A stretch of 64,000 nucleotides of DNA from the NCBI GenBank assembly GCA_037127315.1, contig JBBBDQ010001270.1:2174501-2238500 (forward strand), in the 5' to 3' direction. Position numbers and translations under genes: made by a program. This DNA is from Ascarosepion bandense. Taxonomy: Eukaryota; Mollusca; Cephalopoda; Sepiida; Sepiidae. Positions within the stretch are counted from its first letter, which is position 1. Each line of letters begins with the position of its first letter. This document shows, in pieces, positions 52,062 to 62,581 of the stretch. The notes beneath the pieces were generated by a model. The model saw nothing but the letters and a program-made list of their open reading frames with translations. It was not told the origin of the DNA and made no database searches.

Positions 52062-52888
52062 TCTATATATATAAAAGGCAAGATGTTTGTGTGTGTGTCA
52101 GACTATCTGTCTGTCTGTCTGTATTTCTTTTATACAAATCCACAATTTTTATCCGATTCTTACCAAACTTCACAATAATATTCTTTAGGTTTCCGGTTAG
52201 GTCAAGGGATAATTAATTACCCCGATATCCGATCAGGTCTGATCAAGATTTGGATTTCAGTCCTTTTATCGTGGTTATTGCTGCAGAATTTGCTCTAACT
52301 TGGTAAAATTATAGTTTTTAATCTCAAACATTAGTAGATTTTTCCCCGATATCGGAAATCAATACCCCCGATATTCTATCGAATCTGATCACAAACCGAT
52401 ATTCAGCCATCAATATGGCTCATTTTCTCCAATTTTAATCCCGATGTGCACGATAGGTTTGCATGAACTTGTTATTTTATCTTTGGATGACTTATTTGAC
52501 TCAGATATTGGAAATCGATACCCCGATATCCTATCGGGTTTGATCAAAATCAGGTTTTCAGCCCTTTTATTTTGTTTTTTACTTCGGGTTTTGCTATAAA
52601 TAGGTATAATTGTAGTTCTTAGTCTCAGCCATGATACCATTTACTCAGAGGACTTATTTGGCTTTCAAAATTCAGTTTGCGACGGAAAACTTATTTGACA
52701 TCGATACTGGAAGTTGAGATTTGACTTACATTCATTCATTTTTCTTTCAATCTACGGTTTCGCTTTAACTGGAAACAACTATTGCTTTTTAGTCTTTCCT
52801 GCCAACGTCTAAAGAGTTTGAGCTCCAGGACCATGGATTAGTTTTAAAGCTTTCATTACACCCGGGCAACGCCGGGTTATTGTGCTAG
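52062..52888 (+). mobile_element. Complete non-autonomous Helitron, short form
   Basis: An 827-bp element that starts TCTATATATATAAAAGGCAA after A (52061) and ends with a hairpin CCCGGGCAACGCCGGG, 8 bp, then CTAG (52885-52888) and T. Satellite sequence continues on both sides, so the borders are certain. The interior has CCCCGATATCC..TCG blocks and the 3' module shared with the other copies. No Rep/helicase frame. Confidence 0.82.
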
Positions 52889-53215
52889 TTTATCATAAAA
52901 ATGAAAAGCTCGGATAATTCCCAGCAAAAAGTCATATTTTAAGCATGAGCTGAGACTCAAAAGTTTATTAGTACGAAGCTTATAAATAAGACATAGCTCG
53001 GGTTGGTCAAATAAATAGGCATTTTTAAAAATGATGTGAGTTCCAGATATTTTGTTAGACTGAAGCTTATGAACACGTCAAGACCCGAATTAGTCCCCAA
53101 ATTAGGCATATTTTAAACATGAACTGAGACACAGATGTTATATTAGTCTGAAGCTTATAAAAATGAAATGACTCGGATTAATCCAAACAATAAGCATATT
53201 TTAATCATTGAAGTA
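52889..53215. repeat. ~85-bp satellite, right block
   Basis: Units with GAAGCTTATAAATAAGAC (about 52978), GAAGCTTATGAACACG (53065) and GAAGCTTATAAAAATG (53151). Spacing is ~85 bp. It fades out before 53220. Confidence 0.75.
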
Positions 53216-53289
53216 CTATTTTAATGGTACTTAATCTAAAGAACGCGAGGAGTAGTATTTACATTATTTACATTATTTAGACAATTGTC

Positions 53290-53402
53290 CTCATCTTTGT
53301 TCCTAGCACCTGAAGGAGGCTAGAGTGTACAATGACCGAAACGTCGTACAAATGCCAACAAAGATGATGACAATATTCTGAATAATGTAAATACTGGAAA
53401 AA
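53290..53402 (+). repeat. Penelope-type 3' repeat
   Basis: CACCTGAAGGAGGCTAG, then ACCGAAACGTCGTACAAAT, then CAACAAAGATGATGACAATA; same block as at 5.1-5.6 kb. Confidence 0.45.
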
Positions 53403-54050
53403 GTTGCTCTTTCTAAAAACTTGTTTTGTCTAGCTGTCAGAAATCGCTCGGTCAACCTGTGTTTTTTTTTCTTTAAATATATTTCTTTCTTTTTTTTTTG
53501 TAAATATCTGTAAATATTGCATTTAGATTATATTCTAAAGAACAAAATCCTATCACACGTTAATTGAGGCATATCCGTTGTTCTTTCGGAAGTTAGCCAG
53601 TCTGTCGTTTCTATTTACATTCTTTCAACGAACGAATAAGCAGACGACAGCGTCCCTGATGAAAGTGATACGATTGCTTTAATGATAATAATGTTATATA
53701 TCGCTCAGCTGTCAAAAACTTTTCTTCAGAATTATGATTGAAAAGCGAAAGAAAATTAATTCGATATATATATATAAAATTTATCCGATTACTGTATATT
53801 GACATTAACAGTTTTGTAATGAAGTGGCAGTGGCTGTTTAATGATAACGCAAGACTTGACCCAACATTACACACTATAATATTCATTCCATTATTTAATC
53901 AGTTATCCTAGGCCAGTCTATGGTATGCAGACCCAAGTCCGGCGCGCAGACTTAACATTCTCCACCTGCGATGAGTGAGGAGATACTCAAATCATCTGTC
54001 GTGCTATTGTTTATAAATTCATTTGTCCCATATTTTAGTTCTTACTAGTG
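53403..54050. other. No recognisable feature
   Basis: AT-rich sequence with a T-rich run at 53461-53500 and a short (TA)n at 53765. A 91-codon minus-strand frame (53611-53886) lacks known motifs. Confidence 0.4.
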
Positions 54051-54051
54051 G

Positions 54052-54690
54052 TTAAGACCTTCCACAGAAGGTAGCTGAAGAGAGTGATGAGAAAGGACTA
54101 GAAATAAACTGCAAGAAAAACGAATGCATGTTCATCAGCAAAATGAGAAGCCCAAAATGACAAATACAGGTGGGGGATACAAAAATCAAGCAGGTACAAA
54201 AATTTAAATATCTGAGAAGTGTTCTAACAGAAGACGGAAAGTGCGACACAGGGATCCAAAGGTGAATAGGCATGGCGAAGAACGCGTCCCAGAAGCTAAG
54301 TAAAGTATTAAGAGACAGGAAAATTTCACTAGAAACAAAGAAGAGAGTACTGGATTGTTATGTGATGTCAGTTCTAAAATATGGCAGTGAATGATGAACA
54401 ATATCATCAGAGGTGAAGAAAAAACTTCAAGCAGTTGAAATGTGGTTTTACAGTAGCAATCCAGTAGTCTCTTCCTAGTTTCTAGCAAAATTGTCCTGTT
54501 TTTTAATACTTTACTCAACTTCTGAAATGCTTCCTTCATCATGCCAATTCACCTACGGATCTCTGTGTTGCACTTTCCGTTTACTGTTAGAACACTTCTT
54601 TCGATATTTAAACTTCTGTAACTGCTTGATTTTACTATCCCCGACTTGTATTTGACATATTGGGTTGCCCCTTTTACTGCTCTACGGAGA
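54052..54690. mobile_element. RTE-like LINE with internal inversion
   Basis: 54052-54455 (plus) encodes EESDEKGLEINCKKNECMFI, KIKQVQKFKYL, VLTEDGKCDTGIQR and KLSKVLRDRKISLETKKRVL, up to MWFY. At 54456 the sequence flips: on the minus strand 54456-54690 encodes the overlapping segment (VNGKCNTEIRR, KEAFQKLSKVLKNRTILLET, RKRLLDCY). The two pieces overlap by ~165 bp and differ by ~20%, so they are not a simple recent hairpin. A twin-priming-like inversion or two head-to-head copies are possible. Confidence 0.7.
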
Positions 54691-54889
54691 TTAAAAATAT
54701 ACATTTTTTTCAATCGGAACGCATTCCTAAATAGGAATAACCCTTTCTTGTCGGTATATGACTTGGTACCGCAACAGACAAGACATTTCTTTTTAAACTC
54801 ATAAAGATGCTCAATGTTTTCAGACAATGCCGTCGATTGGAAGGCATTTTCTGTTCATACTCCATACTAAAAAAAAATTAATGATTCAG

Positions 54890-55118
54890 AACGTAGGTGA
54901 TCATGGCTCTCCACGTCTCTGTATCCTTGGTGGCTCTTAGCACGCTTTCTCTTGTTACCCCACCCAAACCCCGCTCTGCCATCCACCTGATCAAGCCCTT
55001 CAAATATATTATCCGCTGCTTGCCCGTGTCTCTTTTTCTCCTATCTGACCTGTGAGTATTAGATTCTTCAACCCTTCTTTCCTCATTACATGTCCCAAGA
55101 ACTTCAGCATTTTAAATT
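54890..55118 (-). pseudogene. RTE-like LINE 3' end
   Basis: Antisense C-terminal block: complement of the AMITYVL region, YLKGLIRWMAERG-like codons and the HVMRKEGLKNLILTGQ-like region, cut at about 55118. The (GAA)n tail is missing. Confidence 0.7.
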
Positions 55119-55194
55119 AAGGCAAAAACTGCACACCAGTAGCGGTCCTGTCTTTAAATCCCGATAACTCTCAATCCCATTCTTCCTGATCTTA

Positions 55195-55525
55195 AAATAC
55201 ATTCGTACATGGCTAATAATTCTACTGTAGAAATGTATTAAATTTCTGGAATAAGGCGTGTGTCTGTTATCGGAAATAGATACCTGTGTTACTGATGGAA
55301 CAGTGTTATTAATTGCATAATGTAATTGAATTGCTAATGATTTTACTGTAGGATTGTATTAAAGATTTGGAAGATTCTGTTTGTCAGTTATGGGTAATTA
55401 ATATAAGTGAACAGGGCTATTATTTGCATAATGTGACTTCATTGCTTAATTATTTTGACGTACGAATGTATTAGATATTTGGAAGAAGGGGATTGGTCTT
55501 GATCAGGAATTAATGCAAGTGTTAC
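55195..55525. repeat. ~115-bp minisatellite, three units
   Basis: Units marked by ACTGTAGAAATGTATTAAAT (about 55226), ACTGTAGGATTGTATTAAAG (55341) and ACGTACGAATGTATTAGATA (55459), each followed by TTGGAAGA and a TGTTACT block. A fourth unit is displaced to 56085-56205. Confidence 0.75.
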
Positions 55526-55864
55526 TGGGGTTTGAGTTTGAGTTTGAATTTTGTTTAACGGAATATCAACCTCTGTTAGTTATTTAATGCTAAAAAGGTT
55601 TGGGTTTAGGGTATATATATAATATTCGGTTATAGTGAGAAGGTTGAGTTAGTCAAATTTTAATTAAAAAAAAATAGTTTTTATTCCTTTTATTTTAGAA
55701 AACTGAAAATGTCTTCAAATTTTGTATTCAAAAATGTTTTGCTGAGAATAATTTTTTCTTTCAAAAACGTTTTATGGTAAAAAAATTTTCTTCAAAAATT
55801 TCTTGTTCGTAATATTTTTTCTTCCAAAATGTATATTTTTCTATAAAAGTCTATTTTACGTATA

Positions 55865-56080
55865 TATTTCTATAAAAAATGTATTTTTATACTTTCAGAG
55901 TGTTTTACTACTTGCCATAGCTGTGACCCTAACAGATGCTACCACTCCGTGTAAGGAAGGACCTGGGAACAACAGCAATTTTGAGGTGGTTCCATGATCC
56001 CCACAACCTCCCAAACAGAGGCCTTGCTGCCGGATGCAGTTTATTGTCATGCCCAGGACTCAAGTGTTACTGGAGAACAG
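55865..56080 (+). pseudogene. Exon-like sequence of unknown family, copy 2
   Basis: After a polypyrimidine-type lead and CAG at about 55898 (a possible splice acceptor) the frame reads SVLLLAIAVTLTDATT, PCKEGPGNNSNFEVVP, stop, SPQPPKQRPCCRMQFIVMPR. The first segment looks like the hydrophobic core of a signal peptide, and the rest has three cysteines. It matches 34705-34912 in frame. It sits between units of a 115-bp minisatellite. The family is unrecognised. It could be an exon carried inside a repeat, or a decayed duplicated exon of a small secreted protein. Confidence 0.45.
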
Positions 56081-56084
56081 GGCT

Positions 56085-56206
56085 ATTATTTGTATAATGT
56101 AACTTCATTGCCTAACAATTTTCACGTACGAATGTATTAAATATCTGGAAGAAGTGGGTTGCCCGAGATCGGGAATTAATGCAAGTGTTACTGAGTGAAC
56201 AGCACT
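56085..56206. repeat. ~115-bp minisatellite, fourth unit
   Basis: GAACAGGGCTATTATTTGTA, CACGTACGAATGTATTAAAT and GCAAGTGTTACTGAGTG; same order as the units at 55.2-55.5 kb. Confidence 0.75.
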
Positions 56207-56207
56207 C

Positions 56208-56507
56208 AGTTAAATGCCATACACAATACATGCTTGGGCGATCCTGTCTTGAAAGAGACATGACTGACTGGGCAGAAGATTATCCCGCAGTAGGTTGCCA
56301 TTACTTTCTGCGGTAGGCTGGTTGCCAGCCAAGGCTATAGAACTGAATCTGTCCTGTTATTTAACCCATAACTGGTGAGAAGATACTTTTAATACTTTTC
56401 CCAAGGGTATTTGTGCGTAAGTGAATGCAAGGAATTTTACTGGAATTCGAACTCGGCTCTCTGATTTCTCGTTCCGAGCCGATATCCACTGCACCACAAA
56501 CCTTTTT
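56208..56507 (-). mobile_element. SINE family A, near full length
   Basis: Antisense, from tail (CACTCAGTTAAATGCCATAC) to head (GAGCCGATATCCACTGCACC). The B box (complement GAGTTCGAATTCC) is intact. Confidence 0.82.
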
Positions 56508-57105
56508 AATGATTTCCCAAGAGAAATGCATTGAAAACCTGTGCGAAAGTGACTGTCAGTCTTCTGGAATTAATCTCAATGTTGCTGACAGTATAATTTT
56601 AAACTTAATTATCTCGGAGTTCTGGAAAGAAAAATTACTTTATTTTATTACCTACTTTCAAAAATCCTTTTTTTTTTTTCCTTTTTTTTTTCATCTTACT
56701 GTGAAACGATATCATGTTTTTTTTCTGAACGTGGGCAAAACTAACGCCATCTTTGCAATTGTAAATAATGCTCAGGTTTCAATGTTCAATGCCTTTATCA
56801 GCTGCATGGAATAAATTGGATCTTCTCACGAACTTAACTTATTAAAATCTGATCATTGGTATGATGATCACCGCAATATTTGTTCGGCGCAGTTATTTTT
56901 TTTTTTCGGGCACGTGCTGTAATTTATAAGGCAAATTATTAGTCTTTCTCTAGAAATTTGCATTTTTTACTCATTCTTGAAACAAAGCTTATGGCATGTC
57001 CATACCTAATGACAGTCAATGGAACCACATTATTATTATTATTATTATTTTTATTGTGAGTGTCGATCATTAACGTATTCAATGAAAATTCTTTTTTTGG
57101 TATTA
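56508..57105. other. No gene recognised; (ATT)n
   Basis: A 129-codon frame (56425-56814) begins inside the SINE and crosses T-rich runs; it has no known motif. (ATT)n lies at 57030-57053. Confidence 0.4.
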
Positions 57106-57107
57106 AC

Positions 57108-57675
57108 AAGCCTTCTTCTTCTTCTTCTTCTTCTTCTTCTTCTTCTTCTTCTTCTTCTTCTATGTATCTTGTAATTTTAGAACGTAGGCGATCATGGCCT
57201 TCCACGTCTCCCTATTCCTGGTGACTCTGAGCACACTTCCTTCTGTAACATCTCGCAGCCCCAGTTCTGTCATCCATCTGCTCAGGCCTTTCAAATATGT
57301 TATCCGCTGCTTTTTTCTGTCTCTTTTTCTTTCTATCTGGTCTGTTAGTATCAGGTTCTCTAAGCCCTCCTTCCTCAGTGCATGTCCCAGGAACTTTAGT
57401 TGTTTCTTCCTGATGCTCAATATTAATTTCCTTTTTGTTTCCGTTCTTTCCCAAACCTCATCATTGCTCGGTCCACGATATCCACAGCACCCTGCTGCCT
57501 AACCACATTTCAGCTGCTTCGAGTTTTTCTTTCATCTGTGATGATATTGTCCTGAATTAACTGCAATATTGAAGAACTGACATCACATAGCAATCTAGGA
57601 TTTTCTTCTTTGTTTCGAGTGAAAGTTTCCTGTCTCCTAATACATTACTCAGCTTCTGGAACGCGTTCTTTTTTT
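57108..57675 (-). pseudogene. RTE-like LINE 3' end with long (GAA)n tail
   Basis: The minus-strand frame 57160-57420 encodes MSIRKKQLKFLGHALRKEGL, ENLILTDQIERKRDRKKQR, ITYLKGLSRWM and RETWKAMIAYVLKLQDT, then a stop. Further upstream lies the thumb region (GIWNAF..VLGDRKLS). The 3' end is followed by a (CTT)17 run (57108-57159), i.e. a GAA tail on the coding strand. The shared GAA tail of these copies is a family trait. Confidence 0.8.
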
Positions 57676-57940
57676 AGTTCTAGGACTACAAAAGACATGT
57701 GGAAATACCTTTGTTGCATCGTTGAATATCTGAAGGAAAACATTAGCAACAATGCATTTTTGAAGAAAACAAATTCTTAACAATACACATTTTTGAAGAA
57801 AAAAATCATTACCAGCAATAGCCTTTTGAATAAAAACCTAGAAGACATCTTGAGTTTTCTAAAATAAAATAAAAAATAGAATTTTTTTTATAAAAATCTA
57901 GCTAAATCAATCTAGGATGTAGCTAGCATTTTTATTCCTA
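57676..57940. other. No recognisable feature
   Basis: AT-rich sequence with AAAAATCTAG/CTAGATTTTT-like patches only. Confidence 0.4.
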
Positions 57941-57944
57941 TAAG

Positions 57945-58375
57945 AATCTATTCGTGCAACCAGACTGGCAACAAAGTCCCAACCATTTACACTTAGATTA
58001 ACCAAATGCAGTAACAATTCTACTCTAACAGCTTCTTTTCTCGCATTTTCGGCCTGTGGAACTTCCTTCTATATACTAGCTCTCCTGGTGGCAACAACTG
58101 CCAGGAATTTAAAAACAATGTCAAAACCCATCCCTTATCCACCTGACTGCAGTCCTTTCTACATCACTCCGTATATCTTGTTCTTTTCTTTTCTCTCTAC
58201 CTTTGTAACTGTCTTCAAACCTGAGTTTCCATCTTTCTCTTGCATTTTCTCTGACACCTCCTGTAACTGGTTAGTCCTACTTTTCACTCTCCTCCTGACT
58301 AAACTTTTACTCTTATGTAACCGCCTGTGCATCAGTAGCGGTACAGTCTTGCTTGGGGTGAAACGATTACAAAAG
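57945..58375 (+). pseudogene. LINE family A 3' end
   Basis: Starts at RATRLATKSQPFTLRLTKC-like codons, then the FSRIFGLWNFLL.TSSPGGNN region and 3' UTR. It ends CTTGCTTGGGGTGAAACGAT plus an A-rich tail. Confidence 0.72.
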
Positions 58376-58586
58376 TAAAAAATAAAAATAACCATTGCAG
58401 AAACCAGACTTCTTTAGCTAGATATTTCTGGCACTTAAAGGAAACACATAAAACCCATATTGCAAAATGCAAAATATTGAAAAACAAAAAACAAAAAAAA
58501 AAACACATACATGAAGATTTTTAAACGAACCATGTCTTTTTGCCTTACATGAAAAGTTATGAATTTTCAAAACTATGATAAATAAA

Positions 58587-59090
58587 TCTATATATATATA
58601 AAAGGCAATCTGTGAGTCTGTTTAACTGTAATCTATGCAAGCCTATATGTTTAAAGCTACGCCAAACAAACTTTCTAGGGACACATATCTACAGGGAAGC
58701 CAGGTCGACACATACTTTTTGAGTTTAAGTTCATCAATTTTTCACTTTTTGGCCAATGGAGCCGATTGTTTACATTTGCTCCGTAAAACATCTAAGATCT
58801 AAGATGGTTGCTAGATTACGTCAGAGAAATCAAATCACACGTGTGGAACGTGACTAACAAATGAGCTTTTATATTTAATTTTTATTCCGACATTTTAAAA
58901 ATTCATTTGGTCAATAAAAAATGTAAGTATTTCCCCCCGTAATTTAAAAAAAAAAAAAGAAATATTAAAAAACAAAAAGAAAATCTGTAAAAACATATGG
59001 CTTTATTCAAACAAAAAAGGATATTAAAAGAGCAAAAGCCCAAGAAACTAAAAAGGTAAGGTTTGTGCGAATAGAAATAAAATTAATATT
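58587..59090 (+). mobile_element. Helitron-like 5' end, different interior
   Basis: TCTATATATATATAAAAGGC starts after A (58586) exactly like the short Helitron form at 52062, but the following ~500 bp (TACGCCAAACAAACTTTCTA, CACACGTGTGGAACGTG) are unrelated to the other copies. I see no matching 3' hairpin and CTAG end before the SINE at 59096. It may be another subfamily or the start of a longer element. Confidence 0.4.
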
Positions 59091-59095
59091 GGTAG

Positions 59096-59408
59096 TCAGT
59101 CAGTTAAGTGCCATACGTGATACACGCGTGGGCGATCATGTCTCTTTCGAGACATGACTGACTGGGCAGAAGATTATCCCACAGTAGGTTGCCATTGCTT
59201 TCTGCGGTAAACTGGTTGCCGACCAAGGTTATAGAACTCAATCTGTCCTGTTATTTAACCCATAACTGGAAGGAAGAGACGGATTAATACCTTTCCCAAG
59301 GGTATTTGCGCGTAAGTGAATACAATGGATTCAACTGGAATTCGAACTCGGCTCCCCGGCTTCTCGTTCCGAGTCGATATCCACTGTATCACAACGCACA
59401 TCCTCCAA
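59096..59408 (-). mobile_element. SINE family A, full length
   Basis: Antisense from CAGTCAGTTAAGTGCCATAC to CACAACGCACATCC. The palindromic CATGTCTCTTTCGAGACATG, the conserved middle, the B box and the A-box region are all present. Best single reference copy of this SINE in the window (~310 bp). Confidence 0.87.
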
Positions 59409-59936
59409 TCTGGGTAGTAGTCGTGTATAAAAAGAAGAAAATAACGCAAAAATAATATATCCTTTTAGCACGGACACGTTAAAAATAAATATGACCCTAT
59501 AATTTGAGAGCCTCAACAGAAGCTGTATGTTCGATATTGAAATCTTTCTAAACTAAATTCGTGTTATATTTGCGCAATTTCTTCAGAGAAAAAATAACTA
59601 TTTTCTCCATATATCAACTCATTGTACGCATGCGTACAGTCCTGATTGCATTTGTCTTCTTTAAGTGTTTCCGCCATTTTCATCCGACCACAAATAAATA
59701 TCTGTCATAAAAATCCGAGGCAGACAACCAACGCGCTTTGGGAGACTAATGATTTCTACTCTATGTTATTAGCAAAAGGGAAATAGATTTTAAAATGGTT
59801 TAACTTCTGTCGGGAATGCAGGATTATAAAAATAACATCGATTTTCTTTAACTTTCTCATTCTTCCGAAATCAGGCATTTATAATTTGTTTTTTTCTTTG
59901 CTTTTCATTCATCCATTGTTTTTTTATTCTTTCATT
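59409..59936. promoter_or_regulatory. Weak promoter-like patch near 59625-59680
   Basis: TACGCATGCGTA (59627-59638, NRF1-like half sites) and TCCGCCATTTTCATC (about 59668, similar to a YY1 site) lie within 45 bp. The rest of the interval is unassigned. Very tentative. Confidence 0.18.
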
Positions 59937-60295
<359 letters not shown>

Positions 60296-61105
60296 TTGGC
60301 TTTGTCTAGATTTACAAAGGGAAAGGGGTTAACGGATGGAATAGGAAGTGGTGTTTGTTTCAGAAGTGGGTTAAACAAAACAGAAAGAGAGGGAGGGAAG
60401 GGTGAAGAAGGAGACGAAAAAGGAAAAGAAAAAAGAGAAATGTCCATATTTTAGAGACGCTCGATACGTGTCAAACAAAACTAGCGTTTATAAATGGGTT
60501 AAAGTATTAGAAAAAAGATTTTTAGAAAAAACATATTTAGGAAAAAAGCTGATATATGATTTAATTAAATTTAATTAAGTTAATTTAATTTATGATAAAT
60601 CTAGTTTTAAATAAAATAAAAATAAAATTAAAAATAAAATTAAAAATTAAAAATAATAAAATAAAATTTAATTTTTTTTTAATTATCTAAAAATTATTTT
60701 AAAATTTTTTATAAATATTTATAAAAAATTAATGTTGTATATAAATGTTGTATAATGTTGTATATAATGTTGTATAATATTGTATATATAATGTTGTATA
60801 TAAATATAATTTTGTTAAAAATGACAGAGAAGTTGCTGTGGTTATTTTTTATTGTTTTTCATGCGATCATAAAATGTTTTTCTTTTTAAGTCATAAACGG
60901 TATAACTCTAGATACAGACATAACACAGTCTATACATTTAGTTAAAAGTAAAATAAAATTCATCCTTGATAATAGCCGAAAGCGCTTGGATAACTAAAAC
61001 ATACGGAGAATTTTAAAATAATTTATGTTCCGAAAAGAAAAGAAATTATAACATCACATGAAAAATTACATGAAAACATAATCACACACTTTATTTGTCA
61101 TCTTT
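60296..61105. other. AT-rich with short tandem TGTATATAA units
   Basis: 60590-60720 is nearly pure A/T. 60733-60805 holds several ATGTTGTATA units. No gene recognised. Confidence 0.5.
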
Positions 61106-61109
61106 AATG

Positions 61110-61268
61110 AGACTTACTTCATCAGCGACCACCTGTTGTTAACGACCGTTTTTCTATGCACGGAAGATTTGCTAATGTTAATTGACCCTTAGTGAGCGAC
61201 CAGCTCCAGAACGCGACCAGCGACTAATATCAACGAGTGAAAATCACTGAGTAAGCGACCGCTTAAAA
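61110..61268 (+). repeat. GCGACC-rich dispersed repeat, copy 1
   Basis: CATCAGCGACCACCTGTTG, then ACGACCG, GTGAGCGACCAGC, CGCGACCAGCGAC and GTAAGCGACCGC: five GCGACC/ACGACC motifs in 140 bp. A related copy is at 62085-62165. Confidence 0.55.
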
Positions 61269-62084
61269 AAAATCCATTTTGGTCGTACACTGCGGACTTC
61301 TAAATTAGAAGAAACTAAAATGAGTAATCTGTTTCATTTTGATTTGATCTAAGCCAGGAACAATTCCTCATTGTTTTGTTATTGTAGTATTGTATGAAAC
61401 TGTTATTTCTTGTTGAAATGTACATTGCCTGAGTTCACCACACGGTCAAACTTTGGCTGTTTTGTACATGTATTGCATTTGACATGTTCAAAGGGATTTA
61501 TAGCAGTCTCTGTACTGACTTGGATAAGTTCAGGTATTGGGAAAATCAAACTTAGGTCCCTTTCTCAAATGTCTATCTCTTTCATTCCTATATTTTTTGT
61601 GTATCTGTCTACTCTATTTCTATCTGGGTAGATCTATACCTACCTCTCTGTTTCTCTACCCCCACCCACGATCGCTGTCAGTTTTTTGGATGTTTGTTTT
61701 TCATGTATTATCACAGATTCTCTTTTGCTATCACTCATTTCTAAGAAAAACAAAACTGAAACTGTATACGTCGCGATTTTTGCCAACCGACATATTTTAT
61801 AAGAAAAGGCTAATACTAGTACAGACATGAAAAGGAAAGCAATAATTGCCTTTTTTAAAGTCTACTTAATAAATATTTTTCTGAATAAATATTTTAGTTT
61901 CTTGTTGACAGTTGTAAGTACGTTTTTAAATTTTTAAATGAATTATGCTGAATGAATATTTTTAAAATTAGGCCATTCTCTTATGTCCTAATATATTTAT
62001 TACCAGATTACATAGTAAAATTCTGATATGTACTTTCTGGTGAGTGAAATATATGTTCCAGGCGTAAATAGGTCATGACTATGA
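61269..62084. other. No recognisable gene
   Basis: Frames at 61410-61631 and 61537-61830 have no domain I know. The interval lies between two copies of the GCGACC repeat and could be the interior of one element. Confidence 0.35.
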
Positions 62085-62164
62085 ACCATCAGTGAGCGAC
62101 CACCTGTCGTATGCGACCATAATTTTGATGGCAGTAAAACTGGGCGCATACGCAAGTTCCACTG

Positions 62165-62165
<1 letters not shown>
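62085..62165 (+). repeat. GCGACC-rich dispersed repeat, copy 2
   Basis: CATCAGTGAGCGACCACCTG, then GTATGCGACCATAATTTTGA and CATACGCAAGTTCCACTGTA. Confidence 0.55.
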
Positions 62166-62204
<39 letters not shown>

Positions 62205-62225
62205 TAGATAGATGTGGACAGACTG

Positions 62226-62291
<66 letters not shown>

Positions 62292-62292
62292 T
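62166..62292. repeat. (TA)n and (GATA)n
   Basis: TA run 62166-62200, then GATA units interrupted by GTGGACAGACTGAGATA. Confidence 0.95.
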
Positions 62293-62374
62293 CAAAAATT
62301 GTCCAACATTTGGATGTTTTTTTATTGTGTTGGTTTTAAGTTTTTGGCTCACATGAGCCATCTTCAGAGAGGTT
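62289..62374 (-). mobile_element. Penelope-like 5' end fragment (antisense)
   Basis: The minus strand encodes MAHVSQKLKTNTIKKHPNVG, the start of the N-terminal segment also seen at 23.5 kb. It abuts a plus-strand RT fragment of the same family. Confidence 0.65.
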
Positions 62375-62384
62375 ACACGGACAC

Positions 62385-62581
62385 TAAAAAAACCCCTATA
62401 TATGTAAGATACATAGATGAAATTTTGATTTTAGCTAAAAATATTGATCAATTTACAAAATTTAAAAACAAATTTGAAAGTCACTCTGTCCTGAAATTTA
62501 CATTAATATTAATAAAATTCCATTCCTTGATGTATTTATTGATTCCAGCACATATAGATTTACTACTTCTCTATATAGAAA
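62385..62581 (+). pseudogene. Penelope-like RT, catalytic part
   Basis: KTPIYVRYIDEILILAKNID, then QFTKFKNKFESHSVLKF and, after a shift, NKIPFLDVFIDSS. This is the Penelope RT block containing the catalytic box (normally YVDD, here YIDE, so the second Asp is Glu) and the following IPFLD motif. A SINE dimer then splits the frame, which resumes at 63192. Confidence 0.7.

Noticed and set aside
56425..56814. 129-codon protein
   Set aside because: It starts inside an antisense SINE A and passes through T-rich runs; no motif.
59409..59700. Strong promoter call near 59.6 kb
   Set aside because: Only one NRF1-like palindrome and one YY1-like site; too little to claim more than a weak patch.
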